Below the pieces are notes generated by a model, which had not been told where the DNA came from, did no database searches, and saw only the letters and a program-made list of their open reading frames with translations. A DNA stretch of 60,316 nt from Janthinobacterium sp. UMAB-56 (GTDB taxonomy: Bacteria > Pseudomonadota > Gammaproteobacteria > Burkholderiales > Burkholderiaceae_D), in NCBI RefSeq assembly GCF_900095265.1, contig NZ_LT607674.1:1-60316 (forward strand). Reading direction: 5' to 3'. Positions 37,090 through 45,435 of this stretch are shown here, piece by piece. The number at the start of each line of letters is the position of its first letter. Within the stretch, counting starts at the first letter, position 1. The translations under genes were made by a program, and so were the position numbers.

Positions 37090-38949
37090 ATGCAAACTTT
37101 GACCTTCCTGCGCGCGCTGGGCTGTGCGCTACTTTGCCAGGTGACCCTGGCCGCGCACGCCGACCCCCTCAGCTACGCGCGCTACGACCAGGTGCGCACG
37201 CGCGACCTGCAGCTGGACCTGAAAGCCGATTTCAAGCAAAAGACGCTTTCCGGCTATGCCGAGCTGTCCTTGAACTGGATCGATCCTGCTGCGCGCACCC
37301 TGGTGCTCGATACGCGCGATCTGTCGATCGCCAAGGTGCAGGTACAGGACAAGCGCGGCGCCTGGCAGATGGCGCCGTACCAGCTGGACAAGGCCGACCC
37401 GGAGAAGGGCCAGGCCTTGCGCATCACCACCACGGGCCAGCCGGGCAAAGTGCGCGTCTACTATCACACGGCTCCCAACGCCATCGCGCTGCAGTGGCTC
37501 ACGCCACAGCAAACCATGTCGGGCAAGCTGCCTTTCATGTTCAGCCAGTCGCAAAGCATCAACGCCCGCTCGTGGGTGCCGTCGCAGGATACACCGGCCG
37601 TGCGTTTCACCTACAGCGCACGCATCGAGGCGCCGAGCGGCATGCGCGTCGTGATGAGCGCCGAGAATGACGAAAAGGCGACGGGCAAGGGCGGCTGGAA
37701 ATTCAGGATGCCGCAGCCGATTCCTTCCTACCTCTTGGCCATTGCCATCGGCGAACTGGAAGTACGCAAGCTCGGTCCCCGCTCCGCCGTATATGCCGAA
37801 CCGCCACGCATCAAGGCCGCCGAATACGAACTGGCCGACACGGAAAAGATGATACAGGCAGCCGAGGCGCTGTATGGCCCGTATGCATGGGGACGCTACG
37901 ACATGATCGTGCTGCCGCCATCGTTCCCCTACGGTGGCATGGAAAACCCGCGCCTGACCTTCCTCACGCCGACCATGATCGCGGGTGACCGTAGCCTGGT
38001 CGATCTGATCGCGCATGAACTGGCGCACTCGTGGTCGGGCAACCTGGTCACCAATGCCTCTTGGAAGCACATGTGGCTGAACGAAGGCTTCACCACCTAC
38101 GTCACCACGCGCATCGTCGAGCAATTGTATGGCAGCGAAGTGGCGCAGATGGGCGTGCAGGTCGACCAGGAAGAGCTGGCTGCCTCGATCAGGACATTGC
38201 CGGCGGCGAAAACGGCGCTGATCACGCGCGATGCGGATGCCAATCCCGCCGAAACGTATACGGACGACGGCATCATCTATCCGAAAGGCGCCTGGTTCCT
38301 GGCTACCATGGAGCAGCGCGCGGGCCGTGCTGTCTTCGATCCCTTCCTGCGCGGCTGGTTCGACCAGCATGCCTTCCAGAGCGTGACGACGGAGCAGTTC
38401 ATCGCCTACCTGCGCAAGAACTTGCTGGCCCAGCATCCGGACGTGATGCCGGAAGCGGAACTCGATGAATGGCTGTATGGCACGGGCGTACCGGCCAGCG
38501 CGCAGCGCGTCGTCTCGCCGCGCCTGGCGCTGCTGGACCAGCACCGCGATGCCTGGCTCAAGGGTGAGCTGGCGACGAAAGACCTGGGCATGGATCATTG
38601 GGTCGCCATCGAATCGATGCACTTCCTGAACGACATCAATAACAAGGCCAGCGCGGCGCAATTGCGTGAACTGGACCAGGTCTACGGCGTGGGCAAGAGC
38701 GGCAACAATGAGGTGGCGTACCGCTTCTACCTCGCTGCCGTGAACGCCGGCTACGATGTACGGCAGCCCTTGCAGGCCTTCCTCATGAGCGTGGGGCGCC
38801 AGAAGTTCGTCGTGCCCCTGTACGGTGCGCTGATGAAGACGCCGCAAGGCCATGCCTGGGCCAAGGACGTGTATGCGCAGGCGCGTGCACGCTACCACCC
38901 GGTGACGCAGGAAAGCGTCGATAAATTGATGGCCGCGCAAGCGCATTGA
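37090..38949 (+). CDS. Exported M1-family aminopeptidase, leukotriene-A4-hydrolase-like
   Basis: The 619-residue protein has a signal peptide (MQTLTFLRALGCALLCQVTLAAHA), then the N-terminal saddle domain and a catalytic domain with the substrate motif PYGGMENP. HELAH (309-313) and E332 in NEGFTTY complete the zinc site. A C-terminal helical domain (about 480-619) resembles the leukotriene A4 hydrolase C-terminal domain. Family members remove N-terminal residues from peptides. The start at 37090 was chosen because a longer frame from 36970 includes the terminator stem of the previous gene. It lies 22 bases before the beta-lactamase-fold hydrolase, so the two are probably one operon. Confidence 0.9.
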   Translation: MQTLTFLRALGCALLCQVTLAAHADPLSYARYDQVRTRDLQLDLKADFKQKTLSGYAELSLNWIDPAARTLVLDTRDLSIAKVQVQDKRGAWQMAPYQLDKADPEKGQALRITTTGQPGKVRVYYHTAPNAIALQWLTPQQTMSGKLPFMFSQSQSINARSWVPSQDTPAVRFTYSARIEAPSGMRVVMSAENDEKATGKGGWKFRMPQPIPSYLLAIAIGELEVRKLGPRSAVYAEPPRIKAAEYELADTEKMIQAAEALYGPYAWGRYDMIVLPPSFPYGGMENPRLTFLTPTMIAGDRSLVDLIAHELAHSWSGNLVTNASWKHMWLNEGFTTYVTTRIVEQLYGSEVAQMGVQVDQEELAASIRTLPAAKTALITRDADANPAETYTDDGIIYPKGAWFLATMEQRAGRAVFDPFLRGWFDQHAFQSVTTEQFIAYLRKNLLAQHPDVMPEAELDEWLYGTGVPASAQRVVSPRLALLDQHRDAWLKGELATKDLGMDHWVAIESMHFLNDINNKASAAQLRELDQVYGVGKSGNNEVAYRFYLAAVNAGYDVRQPLQAFLMSVGRQKFVVPLYGALMKTPQGHAWAKDVYAQARARYHPVTQESVDKLMAAQAH

Positions 38950-38971
38950 ACCTTCTTTGGACATCCTGACC

Positions 38972-40609
38972 ATGCATTCCATGAACCGTCTTGCCGCCGC
39001 CATCGTGCTGGCGTTTTCCAGCATCGCCATGCCGGCGCTGGCCTTTGACGCCGCCCCTGTCGCCGCCGCTGCACCGGCGCCTGCGCCTGCCTTCGATCTT
39101 GAGCGCGACGTCGCCACCGCCCTGAAAGTGTTCGACGTGCCCGGCATGGCGATCGCCATCGTCAAGGATGGCAAGGTTGTCACCGCCAGGGGTTTTGGCG
39201 TACGCAAGCTGGGCGAGCCGGCGGCCGTCGATGCGCAGACCCTGTTCGAAGTGGCATCGAACTCGAAAGGCTTCACGGCCGCCGCGTTGGCCATGCTGGT
39301 CGACGATGGCAAGCTGGCCTGGGACGATCCCGTCACCAAGCACCTGCCCGGCTTCCAGATGCACGATTCCTATGTGACGGGCGCCATGACCGTGCGCGAC
39401 CTGCTGACGCACCGCAGTGGCCTGGGCCTGGGTGCGGGCGACTTGCTGTGGTGGCCCACCACCACGTTCAGCACCGACGAGATCATCGAGAAGCTGCGCT
39501 ACATCCGTCCAGCCACGAGCTTTCGCAACAGCTATGCCTACGATAACCTGCTGTATATCGTGGCCGGCAAGATCATCGCCGACAAGGCGGGGAAAAGCTG
39601 GGGCGAGGCCATGCATGAGCGTATCCTGGCGCCGCTGGGCATGACGGGTACCACCACCAGCCTGGCTGAAAATGCGGGCAAGCCCGACGTCGCCAGTGCG
39701 CACAGCAAGATCGACGGCAAGATCGCCGCCGTCAAGTCCATGCCCGTGCCGAACGCCGTGGGTGCCGTCGGCATCAACACGAATGCGGAAGATATCGCCA
39801 AGTGGATGATGGTGCTGCTTGACGGCGGCAAGATCGCCGGCGTGAAGGACAAGGATGGCAAGGACGCGCGCCTGTTCAGCGAAAAGCAGGGTCGCGAGAT
39901 GTGGTCGGCGCAAACGCCGATCAGGATTGCCGAGCCGAAACCAACGCTGGCCGCGACGAAACCGAACTTCAGCGCCTATGGCCTGGGCTTCCAGCTGCGC
40001 GACTACAAGGGCATGAAAGTGGCCATGCACGGCGGCGCGCTGCAGGGATTTTATTCGCGCGTGGTGATGGTGCCTGAAGCAAAGCTGGGCGTGGCCATTC
40101 TGACCAATGCGGAAAATGGCGGTTCCATGACGGCGCTGCAATGGCGCATCCTCGACCATTACCTGCAGGCGGCGCCGTCCGACTGGCTGGCGCTGGTGGC
40201 CAAGGTGGAGCAGGAGCGGCATGCCGAAGAAGTGAAAAAGCAGGGCAAGGCGTCGAGCGCGCGCGCGGCCAAGTCGCAGCCATCGCTGCCGCTGGCCGCG
40301 TATGACGGCGAATATGAAGATGCCTGGTACGGCAAGGTCGTGATCAGGCCGGAGGGGAAAAAACACATCCTCAGCTTCACGCGCACGCCGGACCTGACGG
40401 GCGAGCTGGAACACTGGCAGCACGACACCTTCATCGTGCGCTGGAAAGAGCGCAATTTCAACGCCGACGCCTATGTGACGTTCTCGCTCAATCCCGATGG
40501 CAGCATCGACCGGGTGAAGATGGCGCCTGTGTCGGCCGAGACGGATTTCAGCTACGACTTCCAGGACCTGAGCCTGGTGCCGGTGAAAGCGAAAGAAGGC
40601 AAGAAGTAA
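38972..40609 (+). CDS. Exported serine hydrolase, beta-lactamase (class C) fold
   Basis: The 545-residue protein has a signal peptide, then an Ala/Pro-rich linker, then a class C beta-lactamase/DD-peptidase-like domain. The catalytic motifs are SNSK (S96, K99), YDN (190-192) and HGG in MHGGALQG near residue 350. A C-terminal lipocalin-like DUF3471 domain (about 430-545) follows. Such proteins are usually esterases, D-amino-acid peptidases or unknown hydrolases rather than true beta-lactamases. The start at 38972 keeps the signal peptide. It is probably cotranscribed with the upstream M1 peptidase, so both may act on exported peptides. Confidence 0.88.
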   Translation: MHSMNRLAAAIVLAFSSIAMPALAFDAAPVAAAAPAPAPAFDLERDVATALKVFDVPGMAIAIVKDGKVVTARGFGVRKLGEPAAVDAQTLFEVASNSKGFTAAALAMLVDDGKLAWDDPVTKHLPGFQMHDSYVTGAMTVRDLLTHRSGLGLGAGDLLWWPTTTFSTDEIIEKLRYIRPATSFRNSYAYDNLLYIVAGKIIADKAGKSWGEAMHERILAPLGMTGTTTSLAENAGKPDVASAHSKIDGKIAAVKSMPVPNAVGAVGINTNAEDIAKWMMVLLDGGKIAGVKDKDGKDARLFSEKQGREMWSAQTPIRIAEPKPTLAATKPNFSAYGLGFQLRDYKGMKVAMHGGALQGFYSRVVMVPEAKLGVAILTNAENGGSMTALQWRILDHYLQAAPSDWLALVAKVEQERHAEEVKKQGKASSARAAKSQPSLPLAAYDGEYEDAWYGKVVIRPEGKKHILSFTRTPDLTGELEHWQHDTFIVRWKERNFNADAYVTFSLNPDGSIDRVKMAPVSAETDFSYDFQDLSLVPVKAKEGKK

Positions 40610-40633
40610 AGCAGGACGTAAAGCAGGAAGCAG

Positions 40634-40657
40634 AAGGCCACCGCAAGGTGGCCTTTT
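40634..40657 (+). terminator. Terminator after the serine hydrolase gene
   Basis: AAGGCCACC pairs with GGTGGCCTT around GCAA, followed by more T. It lies in the gap between convergent genes; the reverse strand has no clean T-run. Confidence 0.88.
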
Positions 40658-40662
40658 TCACC

Positions 40663-41490
40663 TTATGGCTTGACGAACTTCAGGGTCATGCGGTCGCTCT
40701 CGCCGATGGCCGTGTACTTGGCCCGTTCCACATCCTTGTTGGCATAGGTCGGCGGCAGCGTCCAGACTCCGCCCAGGTAGTCTGCCGTGTCTTTCGGATT
40801 GGCGTTGATGTCCGACCTGGCAGCCAGTTTGAAACCTGCACCTTCGGCCAGCTTGATCACATACGCTTCGTGCATGTAGCCGCTGCTGGCCGTGGCATCC
40901 TGCGCCTTGTTTGCCGGCAGGCGGTGTTCGACGACGCCGAATACGCCGCCCGGTTTCAGGCTGTCATACACTTCCTTGAACAGGGTCTGCATGCCTGCTT
41001 CGCCGATGGGTATCCAGTTGTGGATATTGCGGAAGGTGAGCACCATGTCGGCCGTGCCCTTGGGCGCGATGCGGTAGGTGGTGGGCGGCGCGAAGGCGCC
41101 GATCTCCACCTTGCCGAAAGCCGCGGGATTGGCGTCGAGTTTTTGCTGGAAGCGCGCTGCGCCGCGGCGCGCGCCTTCGCTGCTTGACTGCGGATCGTTG
41201 CCGGCGGCGATCAGCTTGCCGTGCTCGCGCAAGTAGGGCGCCAGGATCTCCGTGTACCAGCCGCCGCCAGGCGCCAGTTCGACCACGGTCATGCCCGGCT
41301 TGATGCCGAAGAACGTCAGCGTTTCATACGGGTGGCGCGCGCTGTCACGCAGCGCGTTGGCCGGCGTGCGCGCACTGCCGGCGATGGCCGCCTTCAGGGC
41401 CGCGTCGCCCGCATCGGCGGCCAGTGCCGCACCGCTGCCGCCACAGGCCAGCATGACCGTCAGGGCCGCGGCCAGGGATACTCGCTTCAT
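40663..41490 (-). CDS. Exported class I SAM-dependent methyltransferase-like protein
   Basis: The 275-residue protein starts with a clear signal peptide (MKRVSLAAALTVMLACGGSGAALA) and continues with a Rossmann methyltransferase fold: motif I VVELAPGGGWYTEIL near residue 71, then MVLTFRNIHNW and KPGGVFGVVEHR. A family of predicted methyltransferases with signal peptides is known in Proteobacteria. An exported SAM-dependent enzyme is odd because SAM is not normally in the periplasm. A GGAG site sits 9 bases before the chosen ATG; two in-frame ATGs directly upstream are alternatives. Confidence 0.85.
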   Translation of the reverse strand: MKRVSLAAALTVMLACGGSGAALAADAGDAALKAAIAGSARTPANALRDSARHPYETLTFFGIKPGMTVVELAPGGGWYTEILAPYLREHGKLIAAGNDPQSSSEGARRGAARFQQKLDANPAAFGKVEIGAFAPPTTYRIAPKGTADMVLTFRNIHNWIPIGEAGMQTLFKEVYDSLKPGGVFGVVEHRLPANKAQDATASSGYMHEAYVIKLAEGAGFKLAARSDINANPKDTADYLGGVWTLPPTYANKDVERAKYTAIGESDRMTLKFVKP

Positions 41491-41578
41491 CATCATATGC
41501 TCCATGCGTGATTGGATCGGTTGCTCAATTGGTGGCGATCGCCATCAACGCCGATCATCGGGCAAGCACGCTGGCCGG

Positions 41579-42238
41579 TCAAGCGGATTCCGTAGCCCAG
41601 GCGGCGGCATACGCGGGTATTGCGCTGGTGTTGAGCGCATCGGCGACGGCCGCGCCACGGCCGTGCGTAAACGGTAGTTCGCCCGTCCAGACGGCATGCG
41701 CCATGTCGCGCGCGTCGTCGAGCGGGCCACCCTTGCGCTGCTTGACGGCGCATTCGTCGAGCGCGATGCGCAGCACGCTGGTGGCGGCGTATTCCTTGGC
41801 GCTGCCGCCGCGCACGTGCGCCAAGCGTCCCGGCGCCAGCTTTTCCATCAACGCATCCATGGCCGCATGCTGCTGGCCGATATCGCTTACTTTTTCAAAC
41901 TGCCCGTACACCATCGCCGAGCGGTAGTTCATCGTGTGGTTGAAGGCGGAGCGCGCCAGTACCAGGCCGTCGAGATGGGTCACCGTCACGCACACGGCCG
42001 TATCGCGCAGCAGCTGCTTGAGCATGCGGCTGCCGTTCGAGCCATGGATGTACAAGTGGCCGCCGATGCGCCAGCAGGCGGTCGGAATGCAATGGTTTCC
42101 GTGCTCGTCCTGGAATGCAATATGGCACAGATAGGCGGCGTCGAGGACGGCGTACAGCGTGGTTTGCTCGTAGCTGGCCAGTTCGGCGACGCGGCGCACG
42201 CGGGTACGGGGGCTGGGGGGCAGGGCGATAGCGGTCAT
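41579..42238 (-). CDS. Pyridoxamine-5-phosphate-oxidase-fold flavin-binding protein
   Basis: This 219-residue cytosolic protein has the split-barrel PPOx fold seen in flavin-nucleotide-binding and heme-related proteins. Landmarks are LYAVLDAAYLCHIAFQDEHG, IHGSNGSRMLKQL and VCVTVTHLDGLVLARSAFNHTMNYRSAMVYG. It is not PdxH itself, lacking its PLP and FMN signature at the C-terminus. It is divergent from a MocR-type regulator that uses PLP, so it is probably that regulator's target. The start at 42238 leaves 105 bases between the two genes. Confidence 0.82.
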   Translation of the reverse strand: MTAIALPPSPRTRVRRVAELASYEQTTLYAVLDAAYLCHIAFQDEHGNHCIPTACWRIGGHLYIHGSNGSRMLKQLLRDTAVCVTVTHLDGLVLARSAFNHTMNYRSAMVYGQFEKVSDIGQQHAAMDALMEKLAPGRLAHVRGGSAKEYAATSVLRIALDECAVKQRKGGPLDDARDMAHAVWTGELPFTHGRGAAVADALNTSAIPAYAAAWATESA

Positions 42239-42251
42239 GGCGGAAGTCCGG

Positions 42252-42280
42252 TTGGTTGAAGAAGCAGGCCGCACTATAAT
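42252..42280 (+). promoter_or_regulatory. Sigma-70 promoter for the MocR-type regulator
   Basis: TTGGTT (42252-42257), a 17-base spacer and a consensus TATAAT (42275-42280). Transcription would begin near 42287, inside the inverted repeat described next. Confidence 0.7.
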
Positions 42281-42285
42281 CGGCA

Positions 42286-42309
42286 TCTGGCCCTGAAAAA
42301 AGATCCAGA
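42286..42309. promoter_or_regulatory. Inverted repeat at the MocR regulator start site
   Basis: TCTGG-N14-CCAGA sits at the predicted transcription start, between the divergent PPOx and regulator genes. MocR proteins commonly bind repeats in such divergent regions and repress their own gene. The match is short and could be chance. Confidence 0.4.
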
Positions 42310-42343
42310 GCTGATAAATAATTTAGAGCCACGAGGGAGGCGC

Positions 42344-43816
42344 ATGGATTTCGCTTTGCTACTCAATGCATTCGAGCGCACGCATCGCGAGCGGGGCTGG
42401 CCACGCCAGCGCCTGCTGCATGAATGCCTGCGCGCGGCGATCCGCAGCGGGCATCTGGCGCCCGGCACCCGGCTGGCCTCCACGCGCGTGCTGGCGGCCG
42501 AACTGGGGCTGGCGCGCAATACCGTGCTGTACGCCTATGAGCAATTGGCCAGCGAAGGCTTTGTTTTGCCGGACCGGCGCGGCACCGTCGTCGCTGGCAG
42601 CGCCAGCATGCCGGAAGCTGTGCCGGCAAGTGGCAACAAGGATGGCTTGTCACGCCGTGCCCGGCATTTGCGCGGCATGGCGGGGCAGGATGTGAATGCT
42701 GCGCTGGTGTTTCCCGCCGACGCGATGGGCGCGTTTGCGCCTGGCGTGCCGGCGCTTGACGAATTCCCCCTGGCGCAGTGGCGGCGCATGCTGGACCGCG
42801 CATGGCGCAGCCTGACCCCGCGCCAGCTCAATTACGGCGATCCCGCCGGCGAGCCGCAGCTGCGCATGGCCATCGCCGAGCATTTGCGCGCCGCGCGCGG
42901 CGTCGTGTGCGATGCGGGCCAAGTGTTCATCACGGACGGTACGCAAAGTAGCCTGGAGGTGTGCTTGCGCGCCTTTGCAGACCAGGACGAAACCCTGTGG
43001 ATCGAGCATCCGGGCTACGGCGGCGCACTGGCGGCGGGGCGTGGCGCCGGCTTGCAGGTGGTGGGCATTCCGGTCGACTTGGATGGCATTGCGCCGACGG
43101 AGATGGACTGGCAGGACGCCCCTCCGCGCCTGATCTACACCACGCCTTCGCACCAGTATCCGACGGGCAGCGTGCTCAGTCCCGCGCGCCGCATGGCGCT
43201 ACTGGAGCGCGCCCGCGCGGTGGGCGCCCTGATCATCGAAGACGATTACGACAGCGAATTTCGGCATGGCGGGCCGCCCCTGGCCGCCATGCAGGGACTG
43301 GTCGCCGACGCGCCTGTCGTGTACCTGGGCACCTTCAGCAAGACCATGTTCCCCGCCTTGCGCCTGGCCTTTATCGTCGTGCCGGCCGCGCTGGCCGCTG
43401 CCTTTGCGCAGATGCAGGCGCAGGGCGCCGTGCGGGGCCGGGTGGCGGAACAGCTGGCGCTGGCCGACTTCCTGCGCAGCGGCCTGTTTGCGCGCCATGT
43501 GCGGCGCATGCGTCGCCTGTATCGCCAGCGCCGCGACGCCTTGAACGCAGCCTTGCAACGCCATGCATGTGGCGGTGCGGCCATCCATGGCGGCACGGCT
43601 GGCATGCACCTGGCGTTGCGTTTTCACGATGGCGCATGGGATGACATGGCGCTGAGCCGGAGCGCCGCGCAGGACGGCATCGTGGCGCTGCCTCTCTCCG
43701 CGCATGGTACCGGCGAGCGGGCCGGCTGGAGCGGTTTCCTGCTCGGTTATGCGCAGGTGCCGGCCGAGAACATGGATGGCCTGGCGCGCCGCCTGGGAGC
43801 GCTCCTGCCGGCGTGA
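42344..43816 (+). CDS. MocR/PdxR family transcriptional regulator (GntR HTH plus aminotransferase fold)
   Basis: The 490-residue protein has a GntR-type winged helix (about residues 18-85: LRAAIRSGHLAPGTRLASTRVLAAELGLARNT) and a fold-type I aminotransferase domain (about 115-490). The PLP lysine is in YLGTFSKTMFPALRL near residue 331, and the substrate site is intact (YDSEFRHGGPP). Such regulators bind PLP and control vitamin B6 or amino acid genes. It is divergent from a PPOx-fold gene, a typical MocR layout, and ends 15 bases before the convergent spermidine-synthase-like gene. A good GGGAGG site precedes the ATG. Confidence 0.9.
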   Translation: MDFALLLNAFERTHRERGWPRQRLLHECLRAAIRSGHLAPGTRLASTRVLAAELGLARNTVLYAYEQLASEGFVLPDRRGTVVAGSASMPEAVPASGNKDGLSRRARHLRGMAGQDVNAALVFPADAMGAFAPGVPALDEFPLAQWRRMLDRAWRSLTPRQLNYGDPAGEPQLRMAIAEHLRAARGVVCDAGQVFITDGTQSSLEVCLRAFADQDETLWIEHPGYGGALAAGRGAGLQVVGIPVDLDGIAPTEMDWQDAPPRLIYTTPSHQYPTGSVLSPARRMALLERARAVGALIIEDDYDSEFRHGGPPLAAMQGLVADAPVVYLGTFSKTMFPALRLAFIVVPAALAAAFAQMQAQGAVRGRVAEQLALADFLRSGLFARHVRRMRRLYRQRRDALNAALQRHACGGAAIHGGTAGMHLALRFHDGAWDDMALSRSAAQDGIVALPLSAHGTGERAGWSGFLLGYAQVPAENMDGLARRLGALLPA

Positions 43817-43831
43817 TGCGGCGCTACTGCA

Positions 43832-44611
43832 TTACTGCTGGTCCAGCATCCACTGCTTCAAGCCGTTGACCCAGTCCTTGGCGGGCAGGTTGAACTGCTT
43901 CTTGATGATGGCGGCGCGCTCGTACAAGTCGCTGAAGTCGAGCGACGGCGATTTTTTGAAGGCCAGCACGACGATGTTTTCATCTTCCATTTCCGGCACC
44001 CAGACGACGGCGTCGAAGACCAGTTCCATCGCCTGCAAATTCTTGTCGTAGTTGGGGAAGTCGCCAAAGACATTCGTGCACATGATGCCATCGTCCGTCA
44101 GGCAGTCGTGGCAAGCCTGGTAGAACTCGGGCGTGTCGAGCACAGGGCCGCGCGCATCCTCGTCGTACAGGTCCACTTGCAGCGCGTCGACCGTGCCGTG
44201 GTTGGCCGGATCGAGCACGAAATCGAGCGCATTCATTTCACGCACGTCGAGACGCGCGTCGTTCGGCGGCAGCGCGAACTGGGCACCGCAGATGGCGATC
44301 ACGTTCGGATTGAGTTCGATGGCCGTGACCGTGGCGTCGGGGAAGCGGCGGTAGCTGAATTTGGTCAGCGCGGCGCTGCCCAGGCCCAGTTGCACGATGC
44401 GTTTGGGCTGCGTCTTGAACAGCATCCACATCATCATCATCTGCACGTATTCGAGCTCGATGGCGTCGGGTTTGTCCAGGCGCATGGCGCCCTGCACCCA
44501 TTTGGTTCCCAGGTGCAGATAGCGGATGCCGCGGTGTTCGGTGGTGGTGGCCGGCGGATGGCCAGGATGGCTGAAAGCGGTATGGCTGGTGGAGGTAAAG
44601 TCGGTCGTCAT
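43832..44611 (-). CDS. Spermidine-synthase-like protein
   Basis: The 259-residue protein has the Rossmann fold of polyamine aminopropyltransferases: QLGLGSAALTKFSYRRFPD near residue 74, AIELNPNVIAIC, and ALQVDLYDEDARGP near 143, where SpeE has its catalytic aspartates. The SpeE signature GGGDGG is replaced by LGLGSAAL and the N-terminal beta domain is short. True spermidine synthase activity is therefore doubtful; it belongs to the spermidine-synthase-like group often annotated from such genomes. It is the last gene before a terminator-separated PEP-CTERM gene and has no polyamine neighbour. Confidence 0.8.
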   Translation of the reverse strand: MTTDFTSTSHTAFSHPGHPPATTTEHRGIRYLHLGTKWVQGAMRLDKPDAIELEYVQMMMMWMLFKTQPKRIVQLGLGSAALTKFSYRRFPDATVTAIELNPNVIAICGAQFALPPNDARLDVREMNALDFVLDPANHGTVDALQVDLYDEDARGPVLDTPEFYQACHDCLTDDGIMCTNVFGDFPNYDKNLQAMELVFDAVVWVPEMEDENIVVLAFKKSPSLDFSDLYERAAIIKKQFNLPAKDWVNGLKQWMLDQQ

Positions 44612-44633
44612 GGCGGCAGTTTAGCAGCCGGAT

Positions 44634-44660
44634 GAAAAAAAGACGCCGCAGCGTCTTTTG
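44634..44660 (-). terminator. Terminator after the PEP-CTERM gene
   Basis: On the reverse strand AAAAGACGC pairs with GCGTCTTTT around TGCG, followed by a T-run. It begins 10 bases after the PEP-CTERM stop codon. The hairpin is symmetric enough to act in both directions. Confidence 0.9.
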
Positions 44661-44670
44661 TGAGGAGAGT

Positions 44671-45195
44671 TCAAGTTTGCTTGCGGCGTCGTGCCAGGAA
44701 GCCGAGTATGCCCAGGCCGGCCAGCAGCATGCCGTAGGTTTCCGGTTCAGGAACGGGAGCCAGGTTCAGGTTGAAGACGCCGCCATAGCTGCCGCCCTGG
44801 GTATTGCCCATCACCGTCAGGACCAGCGAGCCGTTGAACAGGATGCTCGTAGGTGCCAGTATTTCTCCCTGGGCATAGCCAAAGACGGTGGGGCCGCCAA
44901 AGCCAGTCAGTGCTACGCCGTTCAGGTCGGCGCCGGTGAAGTGGATGGAGGAGCTGTCCGCGCCAGTCACCGACAGGTTGGCCAGGAAGGCTTGTGCGGT
45001 CGAGCCGAAAGTGGCGTCGGGAGTAAATGTGAAGGTATCGACAAAGTCGCCGAGGGGGCTGGGTACGGCGTTAAAACCGCTGGTCCACAGATTGCCCGTG
45101 GTGTTGACGAGGTCGACGGTGTAGGCGGTGGCGCTGGCGCTACCGATTGAGGCAGCACTGAGTACCGCCGCTGCGATGAGTGATTTCAGTTTCAT
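44671..45195 (-). CDS. PEP-CTERM sorting domain protein
   Basis: The 174-residue secreted protein has a signal peptide (MKLKSLIAAAVLSAASIGSASA), a beta-rich middle with no recognised domain, and a PEP-CTERM tail: VPEPETYG, then the hydrophobic segment MLLAGLGILGFLA and RRRKQT at the end. Exosortase recognises and cleaves this tail and the protein is then attached to the envelope or matrix. No exosortase gene is in the window. It has its own terminator, and its promoter region is unusually AT-rich. Confidence 0.9.
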   Translation of the reverse strand: MKLKSLIAAAVLSAASIGSASATAYTVDLVNTTGNLWTSGFNAVPSPLGDFVDTFTFTPDATFGSTAQAFLANLSVTGADSSSIHFTGADLNGVALTGFGGPTVFGYAQGEILAPTSILFNGSLVLTVMGNTQGGSYGGVFNLNLAPVPEPETYGMLLAGLGILGFLARRRKQT

Positions 45196-45263
45196 TATTT
45201 ATCCCCGCGAAAAAACGATTAATGTTTCAAAAAAACCGTACCGCTCAGATAAATTATCGCCAA

Positions 45264-45277
45264 GACAATTCATTGTC
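45264..45277. promoter_or_regulatory. Palindrome overlapping the PEP-CTERM promoter
   Basis: GACAAT-TC-ATTGTC is a perfect 6+6 inverted repeat. On the reverse strand it overlaps TTGACA (45279-45274), a consensus -35. GATAAT at 45258-45253 is the nearest -10, with a short 15-base spacer. A repressor or activator site is plausible. Confidence 0.45.
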
Positions 45278-45435
45278 AATGAGCTATTTTTATATCATTA
45301 TGCAAACTTAAATAGCTTATTTCTAACACACGGGCATGGCGTTCATAAAGTTGCAATATTAAAAACCATAATTATTAATATCGCACTGAAAAAATAATTG
45401 CAAATGGTGTGATTTAAAAATCGTTACACGAGGAA

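Noticed and set aside
38972..40609. Beta-lactamase resistance gene
   Set aside because: The fold and SxxK, YxN and HxG motifs are present, but the C-terminal DUF3471 domain and operon with an M1 peptidase point to a general hydrolase. Resistance cannot be inferred.
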